Origin: Halothiobacillaceae bacterium
Lineage (GTDB): Bacteria > Pseudomonadota > Gammaproteobacteria > Halothiobacillales > Halothiobacillaceae
Direction: 5' to 3'
Length of the DNA stretch: 49,519 bases
Assembly (NCBI GenBank): GCA_006212015.1
Contig: SDAY01000004.1
Span: forward strand, 1 to 49,519
Each line of letters opens with the position of its first letter. The first letter of the stretch is position 1. Below the pieces are notes generated by a model. It was not told where the DNA came from, made no database searches, and was given only the letters and a program-made list of their open reading frames with translations. Positions 18,435 through 26,948 of this stretch are shown here, in pieces. Position numbers and translations under genes: made by a program.

Positions 18435-19331
18435 ATGGCCGATCGCAGACTGAAGGTGTTCTACACCGTGGCCCGGTTGCTCAGCTTCACCAAGGCCGCT
18501 GAGGCCTTGCACATGACCCAGCCGGCGGTCACCTTCCAGGTGCGTCAGCTTGAGGAGTATTTCGATACCCGTCTGTTCGACCGTACCCACAATCGCGTGA
18601 CCCTGACCGATGTGGGGCGGGTGGTCTACGAGGTGGCCGAGCGCATCTTCGAGCACTACGACGAGATGGAGCGGCGGGTGCGCGAGATGACCGGCGAGCG
18701 GGGCGGTTCGCTCAACATCGGCGCCAGCATGACCATTGCCGAGAACATGTTGCCCGCGCTGCTCGGCCAGTTCCGCAAGAAGCACCCCGAGCTGAACGTG
18801 CGCCTGAAGGTGGGCAATACCGAGGCGGTCGTGTCCATGGTCGAGCACAACGTGATCGACCTCGCCATCGTCGAGGGCAGCATCACCAACAAGAACCTGC
18901 TGGTCGAGGTCTGCCGCAGCGACGAGCTGGTCGTGATCATGCCGCCGGATCACCCGCTGGCGAAGCACAAGAGCCTGAGCGTCGACCAGCTGATGCCCTA
19001 CCAGTTCATCTGCCGCGAGGAAGGCTCCGGCACCCGCGAGGCCATCCTCAACTACCTTGCCGAGCAGGGCTATCCCGACGGCTGGAGTGTCTGCATGGAG
19101 CTGGGCAGCCCCGAGGCCATCAAGGGCGCGGTCGAGGCGGGCATGGGCCTGTCGGTGATGTCCAAGACGGGCATTTCCAAGGAACTGAAACTGGACATGC
19201 TGACCTGCCTGCCGCTGGACCCGCCGCTGCTGCGCGACTTCTCCTTCGTGCGCCAGCGTCACAAGTTCCGTCTCCCGGCGATGGAAGAGCTGCTGGAGTT
19301 CTCGCGCCAGTTCTGCCAGAAGGCAGGCTGA
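18435..19331 (+). CDS. LysR-family transcriptional regulator (CysL/YeiE-like)
   Basis: DNA-binding regulator of 298 residues, the standard LysR length. The winged helix-turn-helix is at 1-60, with FTKAAEALHMTQPAVTFQVR as the recognition region. The effector domain (about 90-295) is of the periplasmic-binding type, and EEGSGTREAI (about 195-204) resembles the CysL/YeiE/CbbR branch rather than drug-responsive LysR proteins. It has its own promoter and lies 69 bp after the RND gene on the same strand. Whether it regulates that operon is unclear, since LysR regulators usually act on divergent genes and this one is co-directional. A terminator follows. Confidence 0.88.
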   Translation: MADRRLKVFYTVARLLSFTKAAEALHMTQPAVTFQVRQLEEYFDTRLFDRTHNRVTLTDVGRVVYEVAERIFEHYDEMERRVREMTGERGGSLNIGASMTIAENMLPALLGQFRKKHPELNVRLKVGNTEAVVSMVEHNVIDLAIVEGSITNKNLLVEVCRSDELVVIMPPDHPLAKHKSLSVDQLMPYQFICREEGSGTREAILNYLAEQGYPDGWSVCMELGSPEAIKGAVEAGMGLSVMSKTGISKELKLDMLTCLPLDPPLLRDFSFVRQRHKFRLPAMEELLEFSRQFCQKAG

Positions 19332-19368
19332 TCCGGCCCGAGCAGGGGCAGCGGTCCTCGCCAAGACG

Positions 19369-19394
19369 AAAGGCGGTCCACATGGGCCGCCTTT
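19369..19394. terminator. Terminator between the LysR gene and the convergent GGDEF gene
   Basis: AAAGGCGGTCC and GGGCCGCCTTT pair over 11 bp (one G-T pair) around an ACAT loop. A pyrimidine-rich stretch follows on the plus strand and the A run gives T residues on the minus strand, so it may serve both convergent genes. Confidence 0.8.
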
Positions 19395-19437
19395 CTGCTT
19401 TCATGGCCTGACTTTCTGGCGCCCGATCCCGTCGCCG

Positions 19438-21717
19438 TCAGCCATCGGCTGGGCGCGTCATGACGCGATCGCGGCCCTGCTGCTTGGCCTGGTACAGCGC
19501 CTGGTCGACGCGCGTGAGGCAGCCATCCAGCGTGTCGGCCGGGGTGCAGGCCGTGACGCCGAGGCTGCAGGTGAGCCTTTCGCCATGCGGGAAACCATGG
19601 TCCGCGATGCCCGCGCGCAGCCTCTCGGCAAGCTGCCTCGCTTCTTCGAGGCCCGTCGGGCTCATGATGACGAACTCCTCGCCGCCCCAGCGGGCGAACA
19701 GGTCGGTCGAGCGCAGCTTGCCGCAGACGAAGCGGGCGAGTTCCTTGAGGACCTCGTCGCCGACCAGGTGGCCGTAGGTGTCGTTGATGGCCTTGAAGTG
19801 GTCGATGTCGAGCAGGATGACGTCCATTTCGCCGCCGTAGCGCCTGATGCGCGCCATCTCCGCCTGCATGGCGCGGTCGAGGCGGGCGCGGTTGGCGATG
19901 CCGGTGAGGGCATCGGTCTCGGACAGGCGGGTCACCTCGGCGACCTGCTCGACCAGCCTGGCGTTGAGTGTTTCGGCGTCGAGTTGTGCCTGCTTGAGGT
20001 CGCTGATCTCGAACATGTAGCCGTCGAAATGCGTGGCCCGGCCCTCGTCGTCGCGGCGGATCACGGTGAAATCGTGAATCCATATCCAGCGGCCGCGGGC
20101 GTCCCGGATGCGGTACTGCTCCTCGAAACGCTCGGCGGTGCCGGCGGCGTGGGCCTGCACGCGTTCGCCCACATGTTGCAGGTCGTCGGGGTGAACGATG
20201 TCCGCATAGGGCAGCTTGCCATTGAGGACGTCCTCGGGCGGGTATCCCCACTGCGCCACGCTCGGCGAGACGAACTCGACCGGCCAGCCCGGGGCGTTGC
20301 GCCAGGTGAAGACCACGACCGGCCCGGCCTGGAACAGGCGCAGTTCGCGCTTGAGGGCCTCTTCCCGTTCCAGGCGCGTGCTGTCGTCATGGAAGATGGC
20401 CAGCGAACCCAAGACCTCCCCGTTGATCATGACCGGGCTCGTGGCATAGGACACCCGCAGTGGCTGGCCATTCTTGTGCCAGAAGACATCGTCCTCCCTG
20501 AACAGGGATGCCCCGTTGTCGATGGCGAGGTTGATCGGGCAGGCGCTGGCTGGTACGGGGGCGCCGTGGACGTCATGGTGGTGAATGAGGTCATGCAGGT
20601 CGCGGCCCATCAGCTCGCCTTCCTGGTAGCCCAGCATGTCGAGCGCCGCCGGGTTGATGAAGACCAGCTTGCCATGCGGGTCCAGCATGTACATGCCCTC
20701 GTTCATGCTCTTCGCCATGGCCTGCAGGCGCGCATGCCCGGTGGCAAGCTCCCGTTCCATGCGGCCCAGGGTGCGACGGATGAACAGGACGATGGCCAGC
20801 AGCGCGATCAAGGCGCTGGAGATGATGGCCAGCACGGTCTGATGGAACCCCTGGAGATGCTCCGAGATGTCCTGGATGACGACCAGCGAGGCGATGCGCT
20901 GCCCCTGGTCGTCCCTGAAGTCGATGTCGCTGTGCAGGATGTAGGTCCGCCCGTTCAGCCTGACGCGCTCCGGAACGGGGGCCGGCACGAAGCCCTCGGG
21001 CAACTGGAAGACGGTGTCCTCCAGGCAGAGGCGCAAGGCGATGCCCTGGCAGCTGGGCGGTGAGGGGGCGAGGTCGCTGACCACCTGCTGCGCGGCCTCG
21101 GGGGCGATCAGCAGGATGGCCTCGGCGCCGGTCGCGTCCCGCACGCGCTTCAGGATGGCCTGCGGATGGACGCCGAATTCAAGCGCGCCCACATAGGTCT
21201 GGTCGATGAAGGCCGGCACGATGGTGCGCAGGAACAGCCCGAAGCGCCCAAGCTCCAAGGTGCGGGATTCGGCATGGGTCTGGTGGACGCGCGCCAGCAG
21301 CGGGCGGGTCGAGGCAATCGGGTCCCCCCACGGGTCGGGGTGGTGCATGCGCAGCAGGCTGGTGCCGTCGGCGGCATGGAAGTGCATGACGGCAAGCTCC
21401 GGGCTTTCCCGCTGCAGGATCTCGAAGCGCCCCCTGGTGAGGGCGAGGAGGGCATCGTGATCCCTGTCGCGCATGGCCTCGAGGATGCCCGGCGAGGCCA
21501 GGTTCGCGCGGGCCCGATGGCTGAAGAACTCGAGCTGGCGCTGGGTGTCCTGCTCGGCGATGCGGTGCAGGGCCTGGTGGAAGTCCTCGATGTCCTGCTC
21601 GATGCGGGCATGATGCAGGCGCAGCAGCAGGATGATGAAGATGGTTGTCAGCAGGACAACCACCCCCATGGTCATCAGCAGGGTTTTGCTGCGGGTAGCG
21701 AGTTTGATGCGTGGCAT
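19438..21717 (-). CDS. Membrane-bound PAS-PAS-GGDEF diguanylate cyclase
   Basis: Predicted to make cyclic di-GMP from two GTP. The 759-residue protein has a TM segment near 12-32, a periplasmic sensor of about 250 residues, a second TM near 290, two PAS domains (one with NEGMYMLDPHGKLVFINPAA, the next with PAC-like GRWIWIHDFTVIRRDDEGRA), a short coiled coil and a C-terminal GGDEF domain. The active site is GGEEF at 678-682. A product-inhibition site R669-S-T-D672 sits five residues upstream, so c-di-GMP feedback is expected. There is no EAL domain. The ATG at 21717 gives a sensible N-terminal anchor; an in-frame TTG 48 bp upstream adds nothing recognisable. It is convergent with the LysR gene and lies 56 bp after the PhoH-like gene. 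The sensed signal is not evident. Confidence 0.93.
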   Translation of the reverse strand: MPRIKLATRSKTLLMTMGVVVLLTTIFIILLLRLHHARIEQDIEDFHQALHRIAEQDTQRQLEFFSHRARANLASPGILEAMRDRDHDALLALTRGRFEILQRESPELAVMHFHAADGTSLLRMHHPDPWGDPIASTRPLLARVHQTHAESRTLELGRFGLFLRTIVPAFIDQTYVGALEFGVHPQAILKRVRDATGAEAILLIAPEAAQQVVSDLAPSPPSCQGIALRLCLEDTVFQLPEGFVPAPVPERVRLNGRTYILHSDIDFRDDQGQRIASLVVIQDISEHLQGFHQTVLAIISSALIALLAIVLFIRRTLGRMERELATGHARLQAMAKSMNEGMYMLDPHGKLVFINPAALDMLGYQEGELMGRDLHDLIHHHDVHGAPVPASACPINLAIDNGASLFREDDVFWHKNGQPLRVSYATSPVMINGEVLGSLAIFHDDSTRLEREEALKRELRLFQAGPVVVFTWRNAPGWPVEFVSPSVAQWGYPPEDVLNGKLPYADIVHPDDLQHVGERVQAHAAGTAERFEEQYRIRDARGRWIWIHDFTVIRRDDEGRATHFDGYMFEISDLKQAQLDAETLNARLVEQVAEVTRLSETDALTGIANRARLDRAMQAEMARIRRYGGEMDVILLDIDHFKAINDTYGHLVGDEVLKELARFVCGKLRSTDLFARWGGEEFVIMSPTGLEEARQLAERLRAGIADHGFPHGERLTCSLGVTACTPADTLDGCLTRVDQALYQAKQQGRDRVMTRPADG

Positions 21718-21773
21718 GGAGGGACCTGTTGCGGATACTGCAATGATAGGCCCCCGCGCAAGCAATCAGACAA

Positions 21774-23189
21774 TCAGAGGGTTTCGGAAGCGAACTCCGC
21801 CAGGCGCGAGCGCTCGCCGCGCAGCAGGGTGATGTGGCCGCCATGCGGCCAGCCCTTGAAACGGTCGACCACGTAGGTGAGGCCCGAGGTGGTCTCGGTC
21901 AGGTAGGGCGTGTCGATCTGCGCGATGTTGCCGAGACAGATCACCTTGGTGCCGGGGCCGGCGCGGGTGATGAGGGTCTTCATCTGCTTGGAAGTCAGGT
22001 TCTGCGCCTCGTCGATGATGAGGAACTTGTTCTGGAAGGTGCGTCCGCGCATGAAGTTGAGCGAGCGGATCTTGATGCGCGAGCGCACCAGGTCCTGGGT
22101 GGCCTGGCGCTCCCAGCTGCCGCCGCCCTCGGTCTTGGTCAGCACCTCCAGGTTGTCCATCAGGGCGCCCATCCAGGGGGTCATCTTCTCCTCCTCGGTG
22201 CCGGGCAGGAAGCCGATGTCCTCGCCCACCGGCACGGTCACGCGGGTCATGATGATCTCGGAGAACAGGTTCTTCTCCAGCGTCTGCACCAGCGCGGCGG
22301 CCAGGGTCAGCAGGGTCTTGCCGGTGCCGGCCTGGCCGAGCAGGGTGACGAAATCGATCTCCGGGTCCATCAGCAGGTTGAGGGCGAGGCTCTGCTCCCG
22401 GTTGCGTGCGTGAATGCCCCACACGGTGTTCCTGGGCAGGGTGTAGTTGATGGCGGTCTCGACGATGGCGGCGCCATCCTCGTCATGTTCGCGCACCACG
22501 CCTTCGAACGGCGAGGCGCCGTCCAGGCAGATGAATTGGTTGGCGTGCCACTCCGCAGTCAGCGGGCCGTGGATGCGGTAATAGCTGCGGCCTTCGTCCT
22601 GCCAGGCGTTCAGGTCCTTGCTGTGGGTGGTCCAGAAATCGTCCGGCAGGGTGGTGACGCCGGTATAGAGCAGGTCGACATCGTCCAGGACCTGGTCGTT
22701 CTCGTAGTCCTCCGCGAGGATGCCAAGCGCGGTGGCCTTGATCCGCAGGTTGATGTCCTTGGACACCACGATGACCTGGCGGCCCTTGTGCTCCTTCATC
22801 AGGGCCAGGGTGACGCCGAGGATGGCATTGTCCGCCTTGGCCCCCGCCAGTACCTGTGGCAGTGGCGCGTCGAGGATGCGGGTCTGGAAGAACAGGCGGC
22901 CGCTGCTGCTGCGCAGGCGCGCTTCATGGAAGGGGTGGTTGATGGGCAGGCCGGCGTCGATCTCGGTGACGTTGGCGTCCGCCATCAGTTCGTCGAGGAA
23001 GCGGCTGGCCTGGCGGGCGTTGCGGGCAATCTCCGAGGTGCCTTTCTTGATGCCGTCCAGTTCCTCGAGGACGACCATCGGCAGGTAGAGGTCATGTTCC
23101 TGGAAGCGGAACAGGGCGGTGGGGTCGTGGATCAGGACATTGGTATCGAGTACGAACAGGCAGGGACGGGTGCGTTCGTGATGGATCAT
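21774..23189 (-). CDS. PIN domain-PhoH ATPase fusion (PhoH2-like)
   Basis: The 471-residue protein joins an N-terminal PIN-type nuclease domain (about 10-150; acidic residues in FVLDTNVLIHDP and VLEELDGIKKG) to a C-terminal PhoH ATPase. The ATPase shows Walker A GQAGTGKT at 285-292 and Walker B-like FLIIDEAQNLT. In characterised PhoH2 proteins this pairing gives ATP-dependent RNA unwinding and cleavage; here that is inference from family. The ATG at 23189 has AAGGAC upstream. Its stop is followed after 56 bp by the GGDEF gene, and it lies 36 bp after bcp. No small antitoxin-like frame precedes it. Confidence 0.92.
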   Translation of the reverse strand: MIHHERTRPCLFVLDTNVLIHDPTALFRFQEHDLYLPMVVLEELDGIKKGTSEIARNARQASRFLDELMADANVTEIDAGLPINHPFHEARLRSSSGRLFFQTRILDAPLPQVLAGAKADNAILGVTLALMKEHKGRQVIVVSKDINLRIKATALGILAEDYENDQVLDDVDLLYTGVTTLPDDFWTTHSKDLNAWQDEGRSYYRIHGPLTAEWHANQFICLDGASPFEGVVREHDEDGAAIVETAINYTLPRNTVWGIHARNREQSLALNLLMDPEIDFVTLLGQAGTGKTLLTLAAALVQTLEKNLFSEIIMTRVTVPVGEDIGFLPGTEEEKMTPWMGALMDNLEVLTKTEGGGSWERQATQDLVRSRIKIRSLNFMRGRTFQNKFLIIDEAQNLTSKQMKTLITRAGPGTKVICLGNIAQIDTPYLTETTSGLTYVVDRFKGWPHGGHITLLRGERSRLAEFASETL

Positions 23190-23225
23190 GATCAGTCCTT
23201 ATCCTCTGGTTTCAGTGCTGGTGTT

Positions 23226-23684
23226 TCAACATAATTCTTTCAGCGCGGCCAGTACGGCCTCGGCATGGCCTTGAACCTTCACGCCGCGCCATTCGGCGCG
23301 GACGCTGCCTTGCGGGTCGATCAGGAAGGTGCTCCTGTCGACCCCAAGATACTCCTTGCCATACAGCTTTTTGGGCTTGATGACACCGAAGGCCTGGCAC
23401 AGGCCTTCGTCGCGATCACTGATGAGATCGAAGGGGAAATCGAACTTGGCGCGGAAGTTGGCGTGGCTCTTCAGGCCGTCGCGCGAGACGCCGAGAATGC
23501 GGGCACCCAGCGACGCAAACTCCGGCGCCAGGCGGGCGAACGCCAAGCCTTCGGTGGTGCAGCCCGGGGTGTTGTCCCTGGGATAGACGTAGAGCACCAG
23601 CCACTGGCCGAGCAGATCATCGGGGAGATGCAGGGGGCCTGCCGTGCTTTCAACATCGAGTCGGGGCAGGGTGGCTTCGGGCAT
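23226..23684 (-). CDS. bcp: Peroxiredoxin, Bcp/PrxQ type
   Basis: Thiol peroxidase reducing hydrogen and organic peroxides in the cytoplasm. The 152-residue length is usual. The peroxidatic cysteine is C42 in NTPGCTTE. The resolving cysteine found five residues on in E. coli Bcp is absent (leucine at 47). Other cysteines are one in GLCQAF and the very last residue, so the enzyme may act as a 1-Cys form or use an atypical partner. The position next to the GcvR-like gene and opposite dapA-bamC matches the E. coli gcvR-bcp arrangement. Confidence 0.94.
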   Translation of the reverse strand: MPEATLPRLDVESTAGPLHLPDDLLGQWLVLYVYPRDNTPGCTTEGLAFARLAPEFASLGARILGVSRDGLKSHANFRAKFDFPFDLISDRDEGLCQAFGVIKPKKLYGKEYLGVDRSTFLIDPQGSVRAEWRGVKVQGHAEAVLAALKELC

Positions 23685-23710
23685 GCGGTCCTCCTCGCGA
23701 TGCGGGTGCT

Positions 23711-24238
23711 TCAGCGGACGGGGTCGAGCGTGGCGTCCAGGTTGAGTTCGTCACAAAGGTCGTAGAAGGCGTCCTTGAACAGGGCGAGGCGACGGTCGGC
23801 GGGCAGGTCGATCTGCAAGCGCAGGGAAAGCATGCCGGTGGAGGAGCCGGCGGCCTGATAGGGCATGGTGCTCAGGTCGCGGATATTGACGCCCTGCGCG
23901 GCGAAGAACTGGGCGAGGACATGGGGGATGTCCGGGTCGTTGATGCCGACGATGTCGATCACGTAGGGCAACTGCGCGCTCATCGGCGGCGGGGGTTCGG
24001 TGCGGGTGAGCAGCAGGGACATCTCGAACTGCGCGGCCATCTGGCGGAGGGCGATCTCGAGCTTGGAAATGCGGTCCCAGCTTCCGCTGATCAACAGCGA
24101 AGCGGAAAACCGATCACCGAGGGTGACCATGCGGGAATCAAGGATGATGCATTTGTTCTGCGCAATCGGGCGTGTCACACGCTCGACCAGCCCGATGGCA
24201 TCCTTGGCAAGCAGGTTGACGGCCAGATGGGTTTGCAT
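23711..24238 (-). CDS. gcvR: GcvR-like double-ACT-domain regulatory protein
   Basis: In E. coli GcvR binds glycine and holds GcvA in repressing form at the glycine-cleavage operon. The 175-residue product has two ACT-type segments, about 4-75 (NLLAKDAIGLVERVTRPIAQ) and about 92-170 (IDIVGINDPDIPHVLAQFFA), the same build as GcvR. It is divergent from dapA across 143 bp, a conserved arrangement. No gcvA or gcv operon is in the window, so the regulatory target is inferred only from the family. Confidence 0.85.
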   Translation of the reverse strand: MQTHLAVNLLAKDAIGLVERVTRPIAQNKCIILDSRMVTLGDRFSASLLISGSWDRISKLEIALRQMAAQFEMSLLLTRTEPPPPMSAQLPYVIDIVGINDPDIPHVLAQFFAAQGVNIRDLSTMPYQAAGSSTGMLSLRLQIDLPADRRLALFKDAFYDLCDELNLDATLDPVR

Positions 24239-24270
24239 GACTTACACGCTTGGGGGCTTGGCCCGAGTGT

Positions 24271-24290
24271 ACACGCCGTTTCGGGCGTGT
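24271..24290. other. Hairpin in the gcvR-dapA divergent region
   Basis: ACACGCC and GGCGTGT pair around a 6-nt GTTTCG loop. No T run follows on either strand, so it is not a terminator; it may be a 5' leader structure or a protein-binding palindrome. Confidence 0.35.
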
Positions 24291-24381
24291 GGAACCATGC
24301 CCGTGCATGTCGTTCCAATGCCTTGCGCCACGCGCCTTGCGGCGGGTACCATGGTGCGATTTTCTTGTCTGGGGTGATCTC

Positions 24382-25260
24382 ATGTTTCACGGCAGTATGG
24401 TGGCCCTCGTCACGCCGATGCACGCGGACGGGTCGCTGGACTACGACGCCCTGCGTCGGCTGGTCGATTGGCACATTGCCGAAGGGACGGACGCCATCGT
24501 CGCGGTCGGTACGACGGGCGAATCCGCGACCCTGGATGTCAAAGAGCATCTCGAGGTCGTCCGCCGCACGGTCGAATATGTGGACGCTCGCGTGCCCGTC
24601 ATCGCCGGCACGGGGGCCAACAGCACAAGGGAGGCCATCGAACTGTCCAGGCAGGCGGTCGAAGTCGGCGCCGAAGCCTGCCTGCTGGTGACGCCCTATT
24701 ACAACAAGCCGACCCAGGAAGGCCTGTACCGTCATTACATGGCCATCGCCGAGGCCGTGCCCGCGCCGCACATTCTCTACAACGTGCCCGGCCGCACCGC
24801 CTGCGACATGCTTCCCGCCACGATCGAGCGCCTCGCCGACGTGCCGAACATCGTCGGGATCAAGGAGGCCTCCGGCTCGCTCGCGCGTACCCGTGAGCTG
24901 ATCGACAGGGTCGGCGGTCGCATCGATGTCTACAGCGGCGACGATGACCTCGGCCGCGAGGTCATCCTGCAGGGCGGCAAGGGCGTGATCTCGGTCACCG
25001 CCAACATCGCGCCGCGCGCCATGCACCTGATGTGCGAGGCGGCGCTGGCCGGTGATGCCGCCGCTGCCGAGCAGTTCGACCTGCCGCTGCGCGGCCTGCA
25101 CAAGAACCTGTTTATCGAATCCAACCCGATCCCGGCCAAATGGGCGCTGCATGCCATGGGTCTGGTCGGGAATGGCATTCGCCTGCCGCTGACCTGGTTG
25201 TCGGCGGCCCATGAAGAACCACTGCGCCAGGCCATGCGGGCCGCTGGCGTACTGAACTGA
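24382..25260 (+). CDS. dapA: 4-hydroxy-tetrahydrodipicolinate synthase
   Basis: Condenses pyruvate with aspartate semialdehyde, the first committed step of diaminopimelate and lysine synthesis. The 292-residue product shows the TIM-barrel aldolase motifs GTTGES (43-48), Y133 and R138 in LYNVPGRT, and the Schiff-base lysine K161 in GIKEASG, all at the E. coli positions. The start ATG at 24382 has GGGGTGAT upstream. A possible weak promoter is TTGCGC, 18 bp, TACCAT, ending about 30 bp before the start. bamC follows after 9 bp. Confidence 0.97.
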   Translation: MFHGSMVALVTPMHADGSLDYDALRRLVDWHIAEGTDAIVAVGTTGESATLDVKEHLEVVRRTVEYVDARVPVIAGTGANSTREAIELSRQAVEVGAEACLLVTPYYNKPTQEGLYRHYMAIAEAVPAPHILYNVPGRTACDMLPATIERLADVPNIVGIKEASGSLARTRELIDRVGGRIDVYSGDDDLGREVILQGGKGVISVTANIAPRAMHLMCEAALAGDAAAAEQFDLPLRGLHKNLFIESNPIPAKWALHAMGLVGNGIRLPLTWLSAAHEEPLRQAMRAAGVLN

Positions 25261-25269
25261 GGAATTGAA

Positions 25270-26397
25270 ATGCCATTGAGCCGTGTGAAAGCGCTTGCCC
25301 GGATCGTACTGCCAGCCGCCGGGATCATGCTCCTCGCAGGCTGCTCGTACATCCCCGGCATGGGCAAGGATGATGCCCGCGAGGCGCGCCGGACCGGCAG
25401 CCTGCCCAAGCTTGAGGTGCCCCCCGTCTTCACCGCCCCGGACCCCGCGCTGGTCACCAGCGTGCCGCGCGCGGCCACTGCCTCCGGCGAGGCGGCCAAG
25501 GGCGCTACGGCGGGTGGCGGCGTCCTGCTCAAGTCGGCCTCCGTCAGCGTCGAGGGTTCGCCGGATGCGCGCTGGCTGAAGGTCGACGCGGCACCGGCGT
25601 CGGTCTGGCCGCGCCTGTCCAGTTTCCTGCAGGAAGAGGGCTATCAGCTCGATCGCCAGGATCCGAAGCTTGGCATCCTCGAGTCCGACTGGACCGGCGG
25701 CAGCGCGGGCGGCCCGGACACCGGCGGCCTGCAGGGCCTGCTCAAGGGCATCACCCGCCTGTTCTTCGTGCCCGATCACATGGATCGCGTGCGCCTGCGC
25801 ATGGAGCGCGGCGAGTCCGATGGCGAGACCCGCGTGTTCCTGACCAGCCAGCGCATGGAGCGGGTCGAGGATGCCCCGCTGGTGCCGGGCGGCTCGTCCG
25901 ATTCCTTCAAGTGGCAGATGGGCCAGAGCAACCGCGACTTCGAGGCCGAGATGCTCAAGCGCCTGATGGTCTACCTGTCCGGCGACAGCGCCGAGGCCCG
26001 CGCCCAGCTGGCAGCCTCGCTCCAGCCGCGTGCGCGCATGGTGTTCGATGCCAACAAGGACCAGCGTTACCTGCTCGTGCAGCAGGCCTATCCGGTGGTG
26101 CTGAACCGTACCAGCATGGCGATCGAGCGCCTCGGCTTCGATGTGGTCAAGAAGGATGCCGAGAATGGCGTGCTCCAGCTCAAGCATGCCCAGCCGCGTT
26201 CGCTCTACGAGGGCGTGATCCTGCGTGGTGCCGAGCTCAAGGAAGGCAGCGGCGCCGTGCCGGTCGCCGTGACCCTGCAGCTCAAGCCGCTCAAGGATGG
26301 CGATACCCGCATCGACATGGTGGACGTGGCCGGCGACAAGGACCTGCCGAAGTTCACCGCAGTGTTGGGCGAGCGCCTGACGCAGATGCTGCGCTGA
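25270..26397 (+). CDS. bamC: Outer membrane assembly lipoprotein BamC
   Basis: Accessory lipoprotein of the beta-barrel assembly machine. The 375-residue product has the lipobox MLLAGC with lipidated C25, an extended N-terminal region of about 60 residues rich in Pro/Ala (the part that wraps BamD in E. coli), and two helix-grip domains (about 90-215 and 250-370). The sequence is divergent from E. coli but the dapA-bamC adjacency, lipobox and length support the call. purC, which follows in E. coli, is missing; a strong terminator ends the operon. Confidence 0.9.
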   Translation: MPLSRVKALARIVLPAAGIMLLAGCSYIPGMGKDDAREARRTGSLPKLEVPPVFTAPDPALVTSVPRAATASGEAAKGATAGGGVLLKSASVSVEGSPDARWLKVDAAPASVWPRLSSFLQEEGYQLDRQDPKLGILESDWTGGSAGGPDTGGLQGLLKGITRLFFVPDHMDRVRLRMERGESDGETRVFLTSQRMERVEDAPLVPGGSSDSFKWQMGQSNRDFEAEMLKRLMVYLSGDSAEARAQLAASLQPRARMVFDANKDQRYLLVQQAYPVVLNRTSMAIERLGFDVVKKDAENGVLQLKHAQPRSLYEGVILRGAELKEGSGAVPVAVTLQLKPLKDGDTRIDMVDVAGDKDLPKFTAVLGERLTQMLR

Positions 26398-26422
26398 TCC
26401 CCCACGCGGGCACGTGACGCGA

Positions 26423-26453
26423 CGAACCCGGCTTGTGCCGGGTTCGCTTTTTT
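26423..26453 (+). terminator. Rho-independent terminator of dapA-bamC
   Basis: A perfect stem CGAACCCGGC/GCCGGGTTCG with a TTGT loop (26423-26446) is followed by C and six T residues, 25 bp after the bamC stop. Confidence 0.95.
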
Positions 26454-26948
26454 GGGGACGGCCATGGACCGTCGGGGGCCGCCACGTGCCCGTTTCCCCC
26501 TTCGGAAACGACAATCCCGGCTCAACAGGTCTGGGGTTTCGGGTTTCCGCCGGATACCCATCATCAGTCGAGTCGCCCGGATGCAGCGCAGCGAAATCCG
26601 GGAATTCGAGGTGTTGGGCAAGGGTTCATGCGTCAGTTCCCCGGATTGCGGCCCAAGGGCCTTCATCCGGGCTACGCTGGCTGTCCGGCAGACGAAGGTT
26701 TGGCGGACAGGCTGGCAGGAGGGCTCATCCCCCTTGGGGCCGCTTGCCTTCGGCAAGTTCCCGTGCCCCGAACCCGATCAAGGGGCCGCTTTGACGGGGC
26801 ATCCTGCCCCGGCAAAGCTGAATGCGCCATCCATGGCTCATTCACCCCTCGCTCGGGCTCGCGTCCCGGCGGCTCCCGAGGGGCGGGAACCCTGCCTCAT
26901 CCTTTGGCCTGTCCGGCCAAACCCTCGGTTGACGAGCATCCCCGGCGA
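26454..26948. other. Gene-free region with dispersed repeats
   Basis: About 495 bp between the bamC terminator and the folE2 stop. Several frames are open, as expected at this GC content, but none looks like a protein. It contains the paired repeat at 26575-26676, a small hairpin CTTGCC-TTC-GGCAAG (26743-26757), and TTTGGCC-TGTCC-GGCCAAA (26903-26921) close to the end of folE2, which lacks a T run and so is a doubtful terminator. Confidence 0.7.
26575..26676. repeat. Paired dispersed palindromic repeat
   Basis: The left unit (26575-26602) reads GCCCGGATGCAGCGCAGCGA and on to ATCCGGGA. The right unit (26639-26676) reads CCCCGGATTGCGG...CTTCATCCGGGCTACG. They are inverted relative to each other and share the CCCGGAT core. 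A related pair is at 45460-45510. Intergenic repeats of this type are widespread in gammaproteobacteria. Confidence 0.75.

Noticed and set aside
21774-23189. PIN-PhoH gene as part of a toxin-antitoxin pair
   Set aside because: PhoH2 can be paired with a small PhoAT protein in mycobacteria, but no small open frame with a ribosome-binding site lies before it; bcp is directly upstream.
24175-26514. 779-residue open frame opposite dapA and bamC
   Set aside because: It spans two real genes, their gap and a terminator, which a single coding gene would not.
26903-26921. TTTGGCC/GGCCAAA hairpin as the folE2 terminator
   Set aside because: Downstream of the stem on the minus strand the sequence is AAAGGATG rather than a T run, so I did not call it.
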